Notes under the pieces: model-generated
What the model saw: only the letters and a program-made list of their open reading frames with translations
The model's database searches: none
Told to the model about the DNA's origin: nothing
Shown here: positions 17,373-26,841 of the stretch, one piece after another
How positions within the stretch are numbered: the stretch's first letter is position 1
Layout of the letters: every line of letters begins with the position of its first letter
Translations under genes and position numbers: made by a program
Assembly (NCBI GenBank): GCA_902617605.1
Contig: CACMXO010000004.1
Location: 1-64,000 of the forward strand
Direction: 5' to 3'
From: an uncultured Prochlorococcus sp.
Lineage (GTDB): Bacteria; Cyanobacteriota; Cyanobacteriia; PCC-6307; Cyanobiaceae
Length of the DNA: 64,000 nucleotides

Positions 17373-18503
17373 TCAATTTTCAAAAACTTTATTTTGAAGA
17401 ACAACTCCTTCATCGCTTAATAAACATCCAGAAATGAGTTCATCCTCTTTATCTAATTTAATTACACCATCTTTTATAAATGGTGTAATCAAAGATGTTA
17501 AGTTCTTAGCATAAAGTGAACTTGCATCATAAGGAACTGAAGAGGGTAATTCGCCCGCCCCTATAAGTTTTACCCCATCTTTGATAATAGTTTCATTTGA
17601 TTTTGTTCCTTCGCAGTTGCCTCCCTGAGAAACTGCTAAATCAATAATTACTGCTCCAGGCCTCATTTTTTCAATCATGGGAGCGTCAATTAAAACAGGG
17701 GCCTTTTTACCTAGAACTTGCGCAGTACATATAGCAACATCAGCTTCAGATAAATATTTAGTTAAAGTTGCCTTCTGTTTTGAGAGAAATTCGGGTGTTA
17801 CAGCTTTTGCATAACCTCCTGCCTCTCCAGGCTTTTCCTCAACTTCAGGAAGTTCTATAAATCTAGCTCCGAGGGACTCTACTTGTTCTTTTACAGCAGG
17901 TCTAATATCAGATACGAATACTATTGCTCCAAGTCTTTTTGCTGTCGCAACTGCCTGTAATCCTGCTACGCCTCCACCAAGAACAACTACTTTGGCAGGT
18001 TGGACTGTGCCTGCGGCAGTCATAAGCATTGGGAAATATCTATCTAACTCACTTGCTGCCATTAGAACTGCTTTATATCCAGCAATATTGGCCTGTGAAG
18101 AAAGAACATCAGAAGATTGAGCTCTACTAATCCTCGGAAGCAACTCTAGTGATAAAGCTGAAATCTTAGTACTATTTATAATCCTAAGAAGCTCCTTATT
18201 GCCATATGGGTTAAGAAGACCAAGAAGAACAGCGCCTTTCTTTAACTTAGTTAAATTATCCTCTGATGGAGTTTGAACACAAAATATTAAGTCCGCTTCA
18301 CCCCAAATTTTTTGATCTGAGCTGTTTATTATTGTTCCGCCCGATTCTTGATATGATAAGTCACTAAATCCTGATAATTTTCCTGCTGAACTTTCAATAT
18401 AAACATCACATCCAAGGCTTTTTAATTTCTTTACAGCTTCTGGTGTAGCTGAAACTCTCCTTTCACCAGAGCTTGTTTCGGAAGGAATAAGTATCTTTGT
18501 CAA
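17373..18503 (-). CDS. pntA1: NAD(P) transhydrogenase alpha subunit, part 1
   Basis: 376 residues, soluble domain I that binds NAD(H). The signature GERRVSATPEAVKKL lies at about 13-27, the Rossmann loop VVLGGGVAGLQAVATAKRLG at about 173-192, and PAPVLI-type end motifs near KKAPVLID. Belongs to the alanine dehydrogenase/PNT family. First gene of the operon. An exact 10-bp inverted repeat lies inside its 3' part (17461-17489). Confidence 0.97.
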   Translation of the reverse strand: MTKILIPSETSSGERRVSATPEAVKKLKSLGCDVYIESSAGKLSGFSDLSYQESGGTIINSSDQKIWGEADLIFCVQTPSEDNLTKLKKGAVLLGLLNPYGNKELLRIINSTKISALSLELLPRISRAQSSDVLSSQANIAGYKAVLMAASELDRYFPMLMTAAGTVQPAKVVVLGGGVAGLQAVATAKRLGAIVFVSDIRPAVKEQVESLGARFIELPEVEEKPGEAGGYAKAVTPEFLSKQKATLTKYLSEADVAICTAQVLGKKAPVLIDAPMIEKMRPGAVIIDLAVSQGGNCEGTKSNETIIKDGVKLIGAGELPSSVPYDASSLYAKNLTSLITPFIKDGVIKLDKEDELISGCLLSDEGVVLQNKVFEN

Positions 18504-18630
18504 TTTATTTATTTTTTAAACATACTAAATATAAATTGAAGAAAGTCAAAAGTCTTGGATTTTTGTTAAAAATATATTTTCTTTTCTATAAAAAATAGCT
18601 ATCTAGAATATAAAGGTACTTAATAATCTA

Positions 18631-19209
18631 ATGAGTATAAAAGCAATCGAATGTCCTGATGGAGTATGTCACAGTCATCATGGTGGACATGCTGTTCCTA
18701 GGCAAGCTATGCAGAAAAACTTAGAAAAGCATGGTAAAGACTGGTGCGAGAAATTAGCAGAGAGAATTTATGAAATGTCAGTTGATACTTATTCACAGAC
18801 AGTCATGCCCAGTCTCCACTCAGCAGGCTGGCAAAGAAGACATTTAGATTGGGAATTTAAGTTGGCAGAAAATGATTCTGAACCTGATGAAGCTCTTGTT
18901 GAAGGAATTATTAATGCCACAGAAAGCTTTCTAAGGAGTAGTGAGGTTCATAGATTATTTATTCAAGAATTAGTTCAGGGCACATTCGAGGAAGCAAATG
19001 ATAAAAAAATTATTTCTAAAGCAATAAAATCTATTATTGAAGAAGAAATTGTTAGTTCACTAAGAGAAAAGAAAGAAACTCTTTTAAAAAAAATATCCGC
19101 AAAATTAATATCAGAAGAAAAAGTTAGCGAGGAACTTGCAATAAATTCAGCTAAAGAGGGTTTTGAGGAAGTTGAAAGGCTACTTGCAAATCACAGCGAG
19201 GCTGTTTAA
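18631..19209 (+). CDS. conserved-type hypothetical protein with Cys/His-rich N-terminus, 192 aa
   Basis: 192 residues. The N-terminus ECPDGVCHSHHGGHAV has two cysteines (C8, C13) and four histidines within 12 residues, which looks metal-binding. The rest is helical and acidic, with a possible coiled coil at about 120-185 (many Glu/Lys/Leu). No signal peptide or membrane helix. I recognise the general look of a picocyanobacterial conserved protein but no function. Divergent from pntA1 across 127 bp. Confidence 0.72.
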   Translation: MSIKAIECPDGVCHSHHGGHAVPRQAMQKNLEKHGKDWCEKLAERIYEMSVDTYSQTVMPSLHSAGWQRRHLDWEFKLAENDSEPDEALVEGIINATESFLRSSEVHRLFIQELVQGTFEEANDKKIISKAIKSIIEEEIVSSLREKKETLLKKISAKLISEEKVSEELAINSAKEGFEEVERLLANHSEAV

Positions 19210-19374
19210 CTCTATTTCTTTATATTTTCTTCATATTTTCTTTAACATTTACCCAAAAATCGGCTCAAATATAAATTAAAGATTAAATTATTGTTTGGAA
19301 GTACAAAGTTGTAACTTATTAGACAATACATAGGTTCTCTAGTGTGTTTATCTATATACAACTTAAATCTTTGA

Positions 19375-19599
19375 ATGGACAATTTCATTAGAAAAAGGAT
19401 CGACATAGCAAGCTGTTGGGCAACCAATAGAATTTCTGCAATGGACACTTTAGAAAGGTATGAAGACAGTTATGCAATCGCAGAAGAATTTAGAGAGTGG
19501 ATATTACATATTGGAGAAAAGAACGAAAATTTAAAAGATTCTGTTTTAAACTTCCCAAAGGAATTACAAAAGTTATTAGATCAAAAAGTCAACGATTGA
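19375..19599 (+). CDS. hypothetical protein, 74 aa
   Basis: 74 residues, soluble and helical, with no motif known to me (DTLERYEDSYAIAEEFREW in the centre). ATG start. Stands alone between the 192-residue protein gene and NTRC, with 165 bp upstream and 79 bp downstream. The balanced amino-acid composition, unlike random low-GC frames, supports a real gene. Confidence 0.65.
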   Translation: MDNFIRKRIDIASCWATNRISAMDTLERYEDSYAIAEEFREWILHIGEKNENLKDSVLNFPKELQKLLDQKVND

Positions 19600-19678
19600 G
19601 TAATAAATCTTTCGAGTGAAATCCGCCCTACATTATTTGGGTTAGTTTATTATTATTAATATTGAAATTAGCAAATAT

Positions 19679-21055
19679 ATGGAGAATAAAGAGAACTCTT
19701 CAAATGTAGAAAATGTTGTAATTATTGGTTCAGGTCCTGCAGGATATACAGCTGCAATTTATGCAGCAAGAGCAAATCTTCAACCATTGCTCGTTACAGG
19801 ATTTAATTCTGGTGGAATTCCTGGTGGCCAATTAATGACTACAACATTTGTTGAAAATTATCCAGGTTTTCCAGATGGTGTACTTGGTCCTGAATTAATG
19901 GATCTAATGAAAGCTCAAGCCGAAAGATGGGGCACTAATTTATACGAAAGTGATGTTGTCTCAATAAATACTGATTCACATCCCTTTGAATTAAAAACTT
20001 TAGAAGGAACTATAAAATCTAACTCAATTATTATTGCAACTGGAGCAAGTGCAAATAGATTAGGAGTGATAAATGAAGATAAATTCTGGAGCAAAGGAAT
20101 AAGTGCTTGTGCAATATGTGATGGAGCGACCCCACAATTTAGAGGTGAAGAATTAGCTGTTATTGGAGGGGGCGACTCTGCATGTGAAGAAGCAGCATAT
20201 CTCACAAAGTATGGAAGCAAAGTGCATTTGATTGTTAGATCAGAAAAATTAAGGGCTAGCGCAGCAATGGTAGATAGAGTAAAAGCTAATCCAAAGATAG
20301 AAATTCATTGGAACACAAAAGTTAATAAAGCGGATGGTTCTGAATGGCTTGAGAAAATAGAAACTATTCACTCTCTAGAAGGTAAAGGGGAAATCAATAT
20401 AAAAGGTCTTTTTTACGCGATAGGGCACACACCAAATACGAAGTTCTTGGACAACAAAATTGACTTAGATAATAAAGGATATATTGCTTGCAAATCAGGA
20501 AGGCCAGAAACATCTATTGAAGGGATCTTCGCAGCAGGTGACGTTGTCGATTCTGAGTGGAGACAAGGAGTTACCGCTGCAGGAACTGGGTGCATGGCAG
20601 CATTAGCTACCGAAAGGTGGCTAGCCGAGAAAAACTTAGCAAAAACTATAGTCAGAGAAACACCAGAACCAGATAAAAAACTCAATTCATCAGATTTTAA
20701 TGAAGAAGAAGTTAATGAAGATACTTTCGATTCAAATTCTGAATGGCAAAAAGGCAGTTATGCATTAAGGAAACTTTATCACGAGAGTAAAAAACCTATA
20801 TTAGTAATTTTTAGTTCTCCAAGTTGCGGCCCATGTCATGTTTTAAAACCTCAGTTAAAAAGGGTAATTAAAGAACTTGATGGTGCGGTTCTTGGCGTTG
20901 AAATAGATATTGATAAAGATCAAGATATTGCAAAACAAGCTGGTATTAATGGCACACCAACAGTTCAACTTTTTAAAGAAAAATTATTAAAAAAACAATG
21001 GCAAGGTGTTAAACAAAGAAGTGAGTTTAAAGAAGCGATAAAAAATATTATCTAA
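19679..21055 (+). CDS. ntrC: NADPH-thioredoxin reductase C (reductase-thioredoxin fusion)
   Basis: 458 residues. Residues 1-325 are a low-molecular-weight thioredoxin reductase: FAD loop IIGSGPAGYTAAIYAARA, redox centre CAIC (C144, C147), NADPH loop GGGDSACEEAAYL and GIFAAGDVVD. After an acidic linker, residues 355-458 form a thioredoxin domain with CGPC (C383-C386) and the cis-Pro loop NGTPTVQLF. In cyanobacteria and plastids NTRC reduces 2-Cys peroxiredoxin with NADPH. The symbol here means NTRC, not the nitrogen regulator of the same name. Confidence 0.95.
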   Translation: MENKENSSNVENVVIIGSGPAGYTAAIYAARANLQPLLVTGFNSGGIPGGQLMTTTFVENYPGFPDGVLGPELMDLMKAQAERWGTNLYESDVVSINTDSHPFELKTLEGTIKSNSIIIATGASANRLGVINEDKFWSKGISACAICDGATPQFRGEELAVIGGGDSACEEAAYLTKYGSKVHLIVRSEKLRASAAMVDRVKANPKIEIHWNTKVNKADGSEWLEKIETIHSLEGKGEINIKGLFYAIGHTPNTKFLDNKIDLDNKGYIACKSGRPETSIEGIFAAGDVVDSEWRQGVTAAGTGCMAALATERWLAEKNLAKTIVRETPEPDKKLNSSDFNEEEVNEDTFDSNSEWQKGSYALRKLYHESKKPILVIFSSPSCGPCHVLKPQLKRVIKELDGAVLGVEIDIDKDQDIAKQAGINGTPTVQLFKEKLLKKQWQGVKQRSEFKEAIKNII

Positions 21056-21064
21056 AGTAACTTT

Positions 21065-21331
21065 TTATTTATTATTTCTCTTGGGATTATTTTTATTAGT
21101 AGTAGGTTTAGCATTGCCTGCATTCCTCTCTCTATAAGTTATCCTCCCTCTAGAAAGATCATAAGGACTTATCTCAACTAACACTTTGTCTCCAGCTAAT
21201 AATTTAATTCTAAATTTAGTCAATTTACCTGCAGCTCTACATAAACATTGATGTCCTTCAGGTTGTTCTAAGGTAACCAAATAAAATCCATTCCCCTGCT
21301 CTTTTTCTATTACTCCTGAAGTTTCAATCAT
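21065..21331 (-). CDS. infA: IF-1-like S1-domain protein (divergent translation initiation factor IF-1)
   Basis: 88 residues. The OB/S1 fold and the IF-1 hallmark LLAGDKVLVEISPYDLSRG followed by RITYR are present. The first half is diverged (GFYLVTLEQPEGHQCLCRAAG instead of the usual MFRVELENGH...HISGKMR). A basic Asn/Lys-rich tail of about 17 residues follows, where normal IF-1 stops at about 72. Bacteria normally keep infA in the ribosomal protein cluster, so this may be a paralogue. It closes a leftward petM-ycf39-21424-infA series. Confidence 0.8.
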   Translation of the reverse strand: MIETSGVIEKEQGNGFYLVTLEQPEGHQCLCRAAGKLTKFRIKLLAGDKVLVEISPYDLSRGRITYRERNAGNAKPTTNKNNPKRNNK

Positions 21332-21423
21332 TAATTAATCTTTTACTAAGTACATAGTATCAGAAAAAGATTGGCCAAAATTGATTTAAAAAAAATTACA
21401 TATGTAAAAATATGCAATTCAAT

Positions 21424-21636
21424 TCAAATTGAAAATTTAATTTCATTAATTATTTGAAGTTGTCCATAGTAAAAATTTGCTTTCGCAATTTTTTCAGAAT
21501 CTTCTAATTGATCAAAAAAAACAAACCCAAGGCTTTCCCATAATGAAGATCCGCAAACATTATTCAATTCATTTTTTGCTTCTTTTGCAAAATTATCTAG
21601 TTTTCGTTCAAGGTTTTTAGACTTAGAAATAGACAT
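21424..21636 (-). CDS. hypothetical protein, 70 aa
   Basis: 70 residues, soluble, charged N-terminus (KSKNLERKLDNFAKEAKNEL) that is probably helical, then a short aromatic segment GFVFFDQLED. Unknown family. Sits between ycf39 and the IF-1-like gene on the same strand, 56 bp downstream of ycf39, so it may be on the petM-ycf39 transcript. Confidence 0.65.
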   Translation of the reverse strand: MSISKSKNLERKLDNFAKEAKNELNNVCGSSLWESLGFVFFDQLEDSEKIAKANFYYGQLQIINEIKFSI

Positions 21637-21692
21637 AGGTCAATACTATTTAATATAGTACAAATATACTATCTAATTCTAAAATTGCAATA

Positions 21693-22655
21693 TTAAAAAG
21701 GTAATCTCTTTTTTTCTTCAATATTAAGATCTGCTTCCATTTCCCTTAATCTTTTAAGTATTTGTTGATAATACTCCTTTATATAACTCTCCAATGAGGT
21801 CATATCTTCTTTTTTAACTTCCAATATTTCGTAAGTTTTGCTCATGTCAGCATCTAATGACTCACCACTACTAGTTACTTCAGCAAAAGCCAATCGCTCA
21901 GCAACATTAAGAGAATCTTGGAAAAAGGAAACTACTTTTTGAGTGACGCTAATAAGGAAGGGGGAAACTCTAAAAATTTTCGCTTTTTTTTCACTAAATT
22001 TTTCACATAAAGATATAACTTCATTTGAATCCCATGCTTTGGGACCTACTAATGGCAATGATGTTCTGTGAGTTTTTGGATTATTTACTGCTGCTACAAC
22101 AACTTTGGCCATATCTTGTGTATTCATATAAGCAATTTTAGTTGGAGTTCCACTCATCCACACTGCTTGACTATCCAAGATTGGGATTGCGAATTGACCA
22201 ATAACTCCTTGCATAAAAGCTGCACATTTGAAGATTGTATAGTCTAAATCAGATTTTTCAAGAAGTTTTTCAGTGCAAAATTTAATGTCCATTAAAGGAA
22301 CATTCCTAAACTTTTCTGTTAGAAGTATAGAAAGGAATATTACCCTTTTTACGTTTAAAGATTCGCAAGCATTGAATAAGTTAAGTTTTCCATCCCAATC
22401 AATTTCATAAATACTTTTAGGATCATCTGGCCTACTAGTCGCTGCATCAATAACTACTTCAATATCTTGCAATGCATATTCGATATCAGAAGAATTTAAT
22501 AAATTACCTTTTGTTAGCTCACAACCCCATTCTTGTAGAAAGGAAGCTTTTCTTGGATTTCTTACAAAGCATCTTACTTCATGTCCTTTTTCTATAGCTT
22601 GCTTTGCTATTTGTCTACCAAGTGTCCCTGTTGCTCCTACTAAAAGAATCTTCAT
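21693..22655 (-). CDS. ycf39: Ycf39 / HCF244-type NAD(P)-binding photosystem II assembly factor
   Basis: 320 residues of the atypical short-chain dehydrogenase/NmrA group. Dinucleotide loop LVGATGTLGRQIAKQAI (about 4-20), then VRCFVRNPRKASFL, VVIDAATSRP, and the Ycf39-typical YTIFKCAAFMQGVIGQF. Established: Ycf39 forms a complex with HLIPs and helps deliver chlorophyll to newly made D1. Gene order petM-ycf39 is shared with other cyanobacteria, here with 57 bp between them. Confidence 0.93.
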   Translation of the reverse strand: MKILLVGATGTLGRQIAKQAIEKGHEVRCFVRNPRKASFLQEWGCELTKGNLLNSSDIEYALQDIEVVIDAATSRPDDPKSIYEIDWDGKLNLFNACESLNVKRVIFLSILLTEKFRNVPLMDIKFCTEKLLEKSDLDYTIFKCAAFMQGVIGQFAIPILDSQAVWMSGTPTKIAYMNTQDMAKVVVAAVNNPKTHRTSLPLVGPKAWDSNEVISLCEKFSEKKAKIFRVSPFLISVTQKVVSFFQDSLNVAERLAFAEVTSSGESLDADMSKTYEILEVKKEDMTSLESYIKEYYQQILKRLREMEADLNIEEKKRLPF

Positions 22656-22712
22656 ACTTAAGATTTACTTAACTTTAAGACCATAACTCAAATTGTGATG
22701 TATCCGTGAGAA

Positions 22713-22811
22713 TCAGTCTCCCTGAAACTTTAATAACAAAGCACCACCAACTAATCCTATTGGTATCAGTATCCAAAAGACTGCTGCAATACTAAAAATT
22801 TCTTTAGCCAT
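22713..22811 (-). CDS. petM: cytochrome b6-f complex subunit PetM (VII)
   Basis: 32 residues read leftward from ATG at 22811: [20 protein letters not shown] then a glycine-alanine rich end [12 protein letters not shown]. This fits the family pattern of a one-helix subunit starting MA.EIF and ending GALLLK. Stabilises the thylakoid b6-f complex. Located immediately upstream of ycf39. Confidence 0.92.
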
Positions 22812-22905
22812 AGTAAAATTGAATGATTACTATAATTTACATTCAAAATACATTTATTTGTTAAAAATGTAGATAATTCAAATATCTTGAAAATTTTTTG
22901 AATAT

Positions 22906-23847
22906 ATGAATAATAATTTAAAAAAAAATATAAACATCCCTAATTACTGGAATTGGAATGGTTTTAAAATTTGTTGGAGTGTCACAGGCGAAGAAAATGA
23001 GATTCCAATTATCTTTCTCCATGGATTTGGAGCAAGTCGAAAACATTGGAGAAACAATTTAGAGTATTTTGCGAAAAAGAATTTTGCCTCTTATTCTTTG
23101 GATTTAATAGGATTTGGGGATTCAGATCAACCTGGGATTAGACAAATCGGAAAATTAAATAATGAGATTTGGTGTGATCAAGTGAAAGACTTTATTGCAC
23201 AGGTAATAAGACCAAAGAATTCTGGGAAAGTAATTCTTATTGGCAATTCCCTAGGATCACTAGTTGCTTTAACGTGTGCTGTTTCATTAGAGGATCAGAT
23301 TGCAACAGTTATTGCATCGCCTTTGCCAGATCAAATTCAAGAAAATAAAAAGTCCATAACAAAAAAATCATCATTTAAGAAATTTCAAGATAGATTCATA
23401 ACAATATTTTTTTTGTTTTTCCCTTTGGAGATTATTTTATTTTTAATAACTAAATTAGGGGTTATTAAACTGGGACTAAATTTTGCCTATTTTAAAAAAG
23501 ATTATATTGATCGCGAACTAATAGATTTGGTAACAAAACCAGTTTTAAGGAGAACTTCAGCTAGATCATTAAGAGCAATGTGTATTGGAATGTCTTCTAG
23601 AGATGAAAAATTTAAAGCTTCTTTCCTTTTGAGAAAACTTAGCGCCTCAAAAAAAGTTCCTTTTTTATTAATTTGGGGCGAAAAAGATAATTTCATACCT
23701 TTGTTTGTTGGTAAAAAGATTGCAAATTTCCATAGATGGGTAAAATTAAAAATAGTATCCAATTCAGGGCATTGTATCCATGATGAAGACCCTTCAGTAT
23801 TCAATAGAATTTCTTATGAATGGATTAGAGATTTAAAAACCTTTTAA
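22906..23847 (+). CDS. alpha/beta hydrolase
   Basis: 313 residues. Oxyanion loop FLHGFGASRKHW (about 37-48), nucleophile elbow IGNSLGSLVAL (Ser about 109), acid in WGEKDNFIP and base in NSGHCIHDED. A lid region lies at about 135-200 with a hydrophobic stretch. Part of the large plant/cyanobacterial family to which pheophytinase-like enzymes belong; the substrate cannot be told. It is followed after 3 bp by ilvH, so the two are probably co-transcribed. Confidence 0.88.
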   Translation: MNNNLKKNINIPNYWNWNGFKICWSVTGEENEIPIIFLHGFGASRKHWRNNLEYFAKKNFASYSLDLIGFGDSDQPGIRQIGKLNNEIWCDQVKDFIAQVIRPKNSGKVILIGNSLGSLVALTCAVSLEDQIATVIASPLPDQIQENKKSITKKSSFKKFQDRFITIFFLFFPLEIILFLITKLGVIKLGLNFAYFKKDYIDRELIDLVTKPVLRRTSARSLRAMCIGMSSRDEKFKASFLLRKLSASKKVPFLLIWGEKDNFIPLFVGKKIANFHRWVKLKIVSNSGHCIHDEDPSVFNRISYEWIRDLKTF

Positions 23848-23850
23848 AAT

Positions 23851-24375
23851 ATGAAACATACATTATCAGTTCTTGTAGAAGATGAATCTGGAGCCTTGAG
23901 TAGAATCTCAGGTCTCTTCGCTAGAAGGGGATTCAACATAGATAGCCTTGCAGTAGGACCTGCAGAATCTAAAGGGATTTCAAGGTTAACAATGGTAGTG
24001 GAGGGTGATGATGAAACTCTTCAACAAATGACTAAGCAACTTAATAAGTTATTTAATGTTTTGGGAGTCGTAGATTTTACTAATCTCGCAGCTGTTGAAA
24101 GGGAATTGATGTTACTAAAAGTTTCATCGAAAGAAGATACTAGGAGTAATATCCTTGATATAGTACAGATCTTCCGTGCAAAAGTTGTTGATGTATCAGA
24201 TATGGCCTTAACTCTCGAGGTAGTTGGAGATCCTGGGAAGTTAGTTGCTCTAGAGAAATTACTCGAGCCATACGGCATCCTTGAAATAGCGAGGACTGGT
24301 AAGGTAGCTCTTAAACGCTCTTCAGGAGTTAATACAGAAATGTTGAAAATAAATAAATATTCTCTAGAAATTTAA
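23851..24375 (+). CDS. ilvH: acetolactate synthase small (regulatory) subunit
   Basis: 174 residues. N-terminal ACT domain ([32 protein letters not shown]) and the second regulatory domain (about 80-160). Confers valine feedback inhibition on the catalytic subunit in branched-chain amino acid synthesis. Start 3 bp after the hydrolase gene; 3' end overlaps the convergent cyclophilin gene by 4 bp. Confidence 0.97.
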   Translation: MKHTLSVLVEDESGALSRISGLFARRGFNIDSLAVGPAESKGISRLTMVVEGDDETLQQMTKQLNKLFNVLGVVDFTNLAAVERELMLLKVSSKEDTRSNILDIVQIFRAKVVDVSDMALTLEVVGDPGKLVALEKLLEPYGILEIARTGKVALKRSSGVNTEMLKINKYSLEI

Positions 24376-24983
24376 TTAGAAATCTGGACTGCCTTAATGT
24401 AGTCTTCTTTATTGATTTTTTCGATTACGTCTAATCCTTTAATAATCTTTCCAAAAATCGAATATCTTCCATCTAGTTCTGGGATCTTAGTCGTTACAAA
24501 AAAAAATTCAGTAGATGAAGACTTATCCTTACCGCTTTTAACCATAGCGATTGATCCACTCTCAAAAGTATTAACTAAATTTACTGTTTCACTAGGATTT
24601 TTTATTTGATAGTTATATCTCGGTTTTACTTCTTCTTTGAATTTTATTTCTAAAGGTATTGTTGGACTTGTCTTATTCAGGTTTTGTTTTCGTTCTATAT
24701 AAGATTTATTTTCTGGATTAACGCCGCCATGTATAAATTTTATTTGGGGATAGTTTATTATTTTATAAAATTTTTGATTTACATAAATATTATTTTCTAT
24801 GTTTTCCAGAAAATTTGATACTGTTACTGGGTTATCTTTACCAAATAATTTTACCTCGAAATCACCTTTTGAAGTTTTAAAATTAACCACCTTATTACTC
24901 TTAATACAACTAAATTTAAGTTTTTTGCAGTAATAATTTGGATCAATCTTACTTTTATAACTACAAGCTTGAACCAAAAACAA
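24372..24983 (-). CDS. cyclophilin-type peptidyl-prolyl cis-trans isomerase, probable lipoprotein
   Basis: Cyclophilin domain with [58 protein letters not shown] and [14 protein letters not shown], slightly degenerate at the active site (HGG instead of GGD). The first usable start is TTG at 24983, 203 residues, which begins in the middle of a hydrophobic segment. In frame upstream to 25028 there are 15 more codons ([16 protein letters not shown]) that complete a lipoprotein signal ending LVQAC; see findings. Probably exported and lipid-anchored. Leftward, after ycf4. Confidence 0.82.
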   Translation of the reverse strand: MFLVQACSYKSKIDPNYYCKKLKFSCIKSNKVVNFKTSKGDFEVKLFGKDNPVTVSNFLENIENNIYVNQKFYKIINYPQIKFIHGGVNPENKSYIERKQNLNKTSPTIPLEIKFKEEVKPRYNYQIKNPSETVNLVNTFESGSIAMVKSGKDKSSSTEFFFVTTKIPELDGRYSIFGKIIKGLDVIEKINKEDYIKAVQISN

Positions 24984-25024
24984 AACCTGTATAAAAGATA
25001 ATGTTTTTAAAAAATATTTTTTTT

Positions 25025-25582
25025 TTATTTTAGGCCCTCCAAATTAACATCTAAAAATTTAGCTAGACGAGCTCCTTCTTCTTCAACCTGAAGCAGTGGT
25101 TTTAGTTCACCTGCACCGCTTAAAGGGAGAGGTTTTTTTCTACCTTTTAATACTAGAGCAATTCTTCTTCTAGGATTAAATCCCTCACTTATATCCAACT
25201 TAACAGATTTAATTTCATCAAAATTTAATTTAACTTCAACATCTTTAAATAATCCCTTTCTTTTTATTTCTACAGATTTTGAAGATTTATCAAAATAATT
25301 ACTTCCTGAACCAAAGTTTATGTAAACCAAATACCACAAGTAAACATTTAATAAATTAGCTATTATTCCGTATGCTCCCATTATTATTCCTTGAGGGATA
25401 AACAACAAAGTTGAAGGATTTCCTAAAGGTAATAAATCCCTTCCTGTGTAGCTGGATATAGAGGCCAAAAGAAAACCAAAACCTCCTATAGTCAACATTC
25501 CTCCAATAATATAATTTGAAATTTTTCTTGATCCACCAATTTTTTGTTCGATTTTATCGAATGACGTGAGGTCTGAATTCAT
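25025..25582 (-). CDS. ycf4: photosystem I assembly protein Ycf4
   Basis: 185 residues. GGSRKISNYIIGGMLTIGG leads into two membrane helices, with the family segment LLPLGNPSTLLFIPQGIIMG between them, then a soluble C-terminal domain (VEIKRKGLF, NPRRRIALVLKG). Ycf4 is a thylakoid scaffold for photosystem I assembly. Divergent from psbD across 182 bp. Confidence 0.94.
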   Translation of the reverse strand: MNSDLTSFDKIEQKIGGSRKISNYIIGGMLTIGGFGFLLASISSYTGRDLLPLGNPSTLLFIPQGIIMGAYGIIANLLNVYLWYLVYINFGSGSNYFDKSSKSVEIKRKGLFKDVEVKLNFDEIKSVKLDISEGFNPRRRIALVLKGRKKPLPLSGAGELKPLLQVEEEGARLAKFLDVNLEGLK

Positions 25583-25764
25583 TTTTATCTTTTTTTAGAG
25601 CCTAATTCAGATAATTTAACAAACTAAGGGAGTATTCTTACCTAATTTTTAATAAAAAAGTCAGGAAAGCTTTACAAGGCATTTCAGATATACAAATATT
25701 TCCCCACATTACTCTCAATCTTTGTTACAGTCACTGCGTATCCCGAAGCTAAAAACGATTTCTC
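25583..25764. promoter_or_regulatory. psbD upstream region
   Basis: 182-bp spacer between divergent ycf4 and psbD. TTTACAAG at 25671-25678 and GTTACAGT near 25725-25732 match single HLR1-type units (TTACA core), the RpaB element used by photosystem genes, but I see no clean tandem pair. No riboswitch-like structure. A strong light-responsive psbD promoter is expected here from the gene; the exact boxes are uncertain. Confidence 0.35.
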
Positions 25765-26841
25765 ATGACGATCGCAGTTGGTAGCGCCCCACAAAGAGGA
25801 TGGTTTGATGTCCTCGATGATTGGTTGAAGCGCGACCGCTTTGTATTTATTGGTTGGTCCGGACTACTTCTACTTCCTTGTGCATATCTTGCTATAGGTG
25901 GTTGGTTCGTCGGAACAACATTTGTTACCTCTTGGTACACACATGGAGTTGCAAGCTCATACCTTGAAGGTTGTAACTTTTTAACAGCAGCTGTAAGTAC
26001 CCCTGGTGATGCCATGGGACACAGTCTTCTATTTTTATGGGGTCCTGAAGCCCAAGGTAGTTTCGTAAGATGGCTACAGCTTGGTGGACTTTGGAACTTC
26101 GTTGCATTACATGGAGTATTTGGCCTAATTGGTTTTATGCTTCGTCAATTTGAAATTGCTGGCCTTGTTGGAATTAGACCTTACAACGCTTTAGCATTCT
26201 CAGCAGTAATTGCAGTATTTACAAGTATTTTCCTTATTTATCCTTTAGGACAGCATAGTTGGTTCTTCGCACCTTCATTCGGTGTTGCTGCAATCTTCCG
26301 TTACATTCTGTTCATCCAAGGTTTTCACAATATTACTTTAAATCCATTCCACATGATGGGTGTTGCTGGAATTCTTGGTGGTGCTCTACTTTGTGCTATT
26401 CACGGAGCTACAGTACAAAACACTTTGTATGAAGATACAAGTATTTATACAGATGGTAAGGTTCAAAGTTCAACTTTTAGAGCTTTTGACCCTACTCAAG
26501 AAGAAGAAACCTATTCAATGATTACAGCGAATAGATTCTGGAGTCAAATCTTCGGTATTGCTTTCTCAAACAAGCGTTTCTTACATTTCTTGATGCTATT
26601 TGTACCTGTTATGGGTATGTGGACATCTTCAATTGGTATTGTCGGCTTAGCACTAAACTTAAGGGCTTATGATTTTGTAAGCCAAGAAATCCGTGCAGCA
26701 GAAGATCCAGAATTTGAAACTTTCTATACAAAAAATATACTTTTGAACGAAGGTATGCGAGCATGGATGTCTTCTGTGGATCAACCACACGAAAACTTTG
26801 TATTCCCTGAGGAGGTTCTTCCACGTGGAAACGCCCTTTAA
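25765..26841 (+). CDS. psbD: photosystem II reaction centre protein D2
   Basis: 358 residues, full length. Typical start [20 protein letters not shown], five membrane helices, the chlorophyll/iron ligands in the helix D and E regions ([25 protein letters not shown]) and the C-terminus [12 protein letters not shown]. Forms the heterodimer with D1 that binds P680, pheophytin and QA. psbC begins 17 bp before its end. Codon use is noticeably better in this gene (more C-ending codons) than in its neighbours, as expected for high expression. Confidence 0.99.
   Translation: MTIAVGSAPQRGWFDVLDDWLKRDRFVFIGWSGLLLLPCAYLAIGGWFVGTTFVTSWYTHGVASSYLEGCNFLTAAVSTPGDAMGHSLLFLWGPEAQGSFVRWLQLGGLWNFVALHGVFGLIGFMLRQFEIAGLVGIRPYNALAFSAVIAVFTSIFLIYPLGQHSWFFAPSFGVAAIFRYILFIQGFHNITLNPFHMMGVAGILGGALLCAIHGATVQNTLYEDTSIYTDGKVQSSTFRAFDPTQEEETYSMITANRFWSQIFGIAFSNKRFLHFLMLFVPVMGMWTSSIGIVGLALNLRAYDFVSQEIRAAEDPEFETFYTKNILLNEGMRAWMSSVDQPHENFVFPEEVLPRGNAL

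Noticed and set aside
26798..26824. TTG start giving psbC nine extra residues
   Set aside because: GTG at 26825 has AGGAGG at the right distance and matches the conserved CP43 start.
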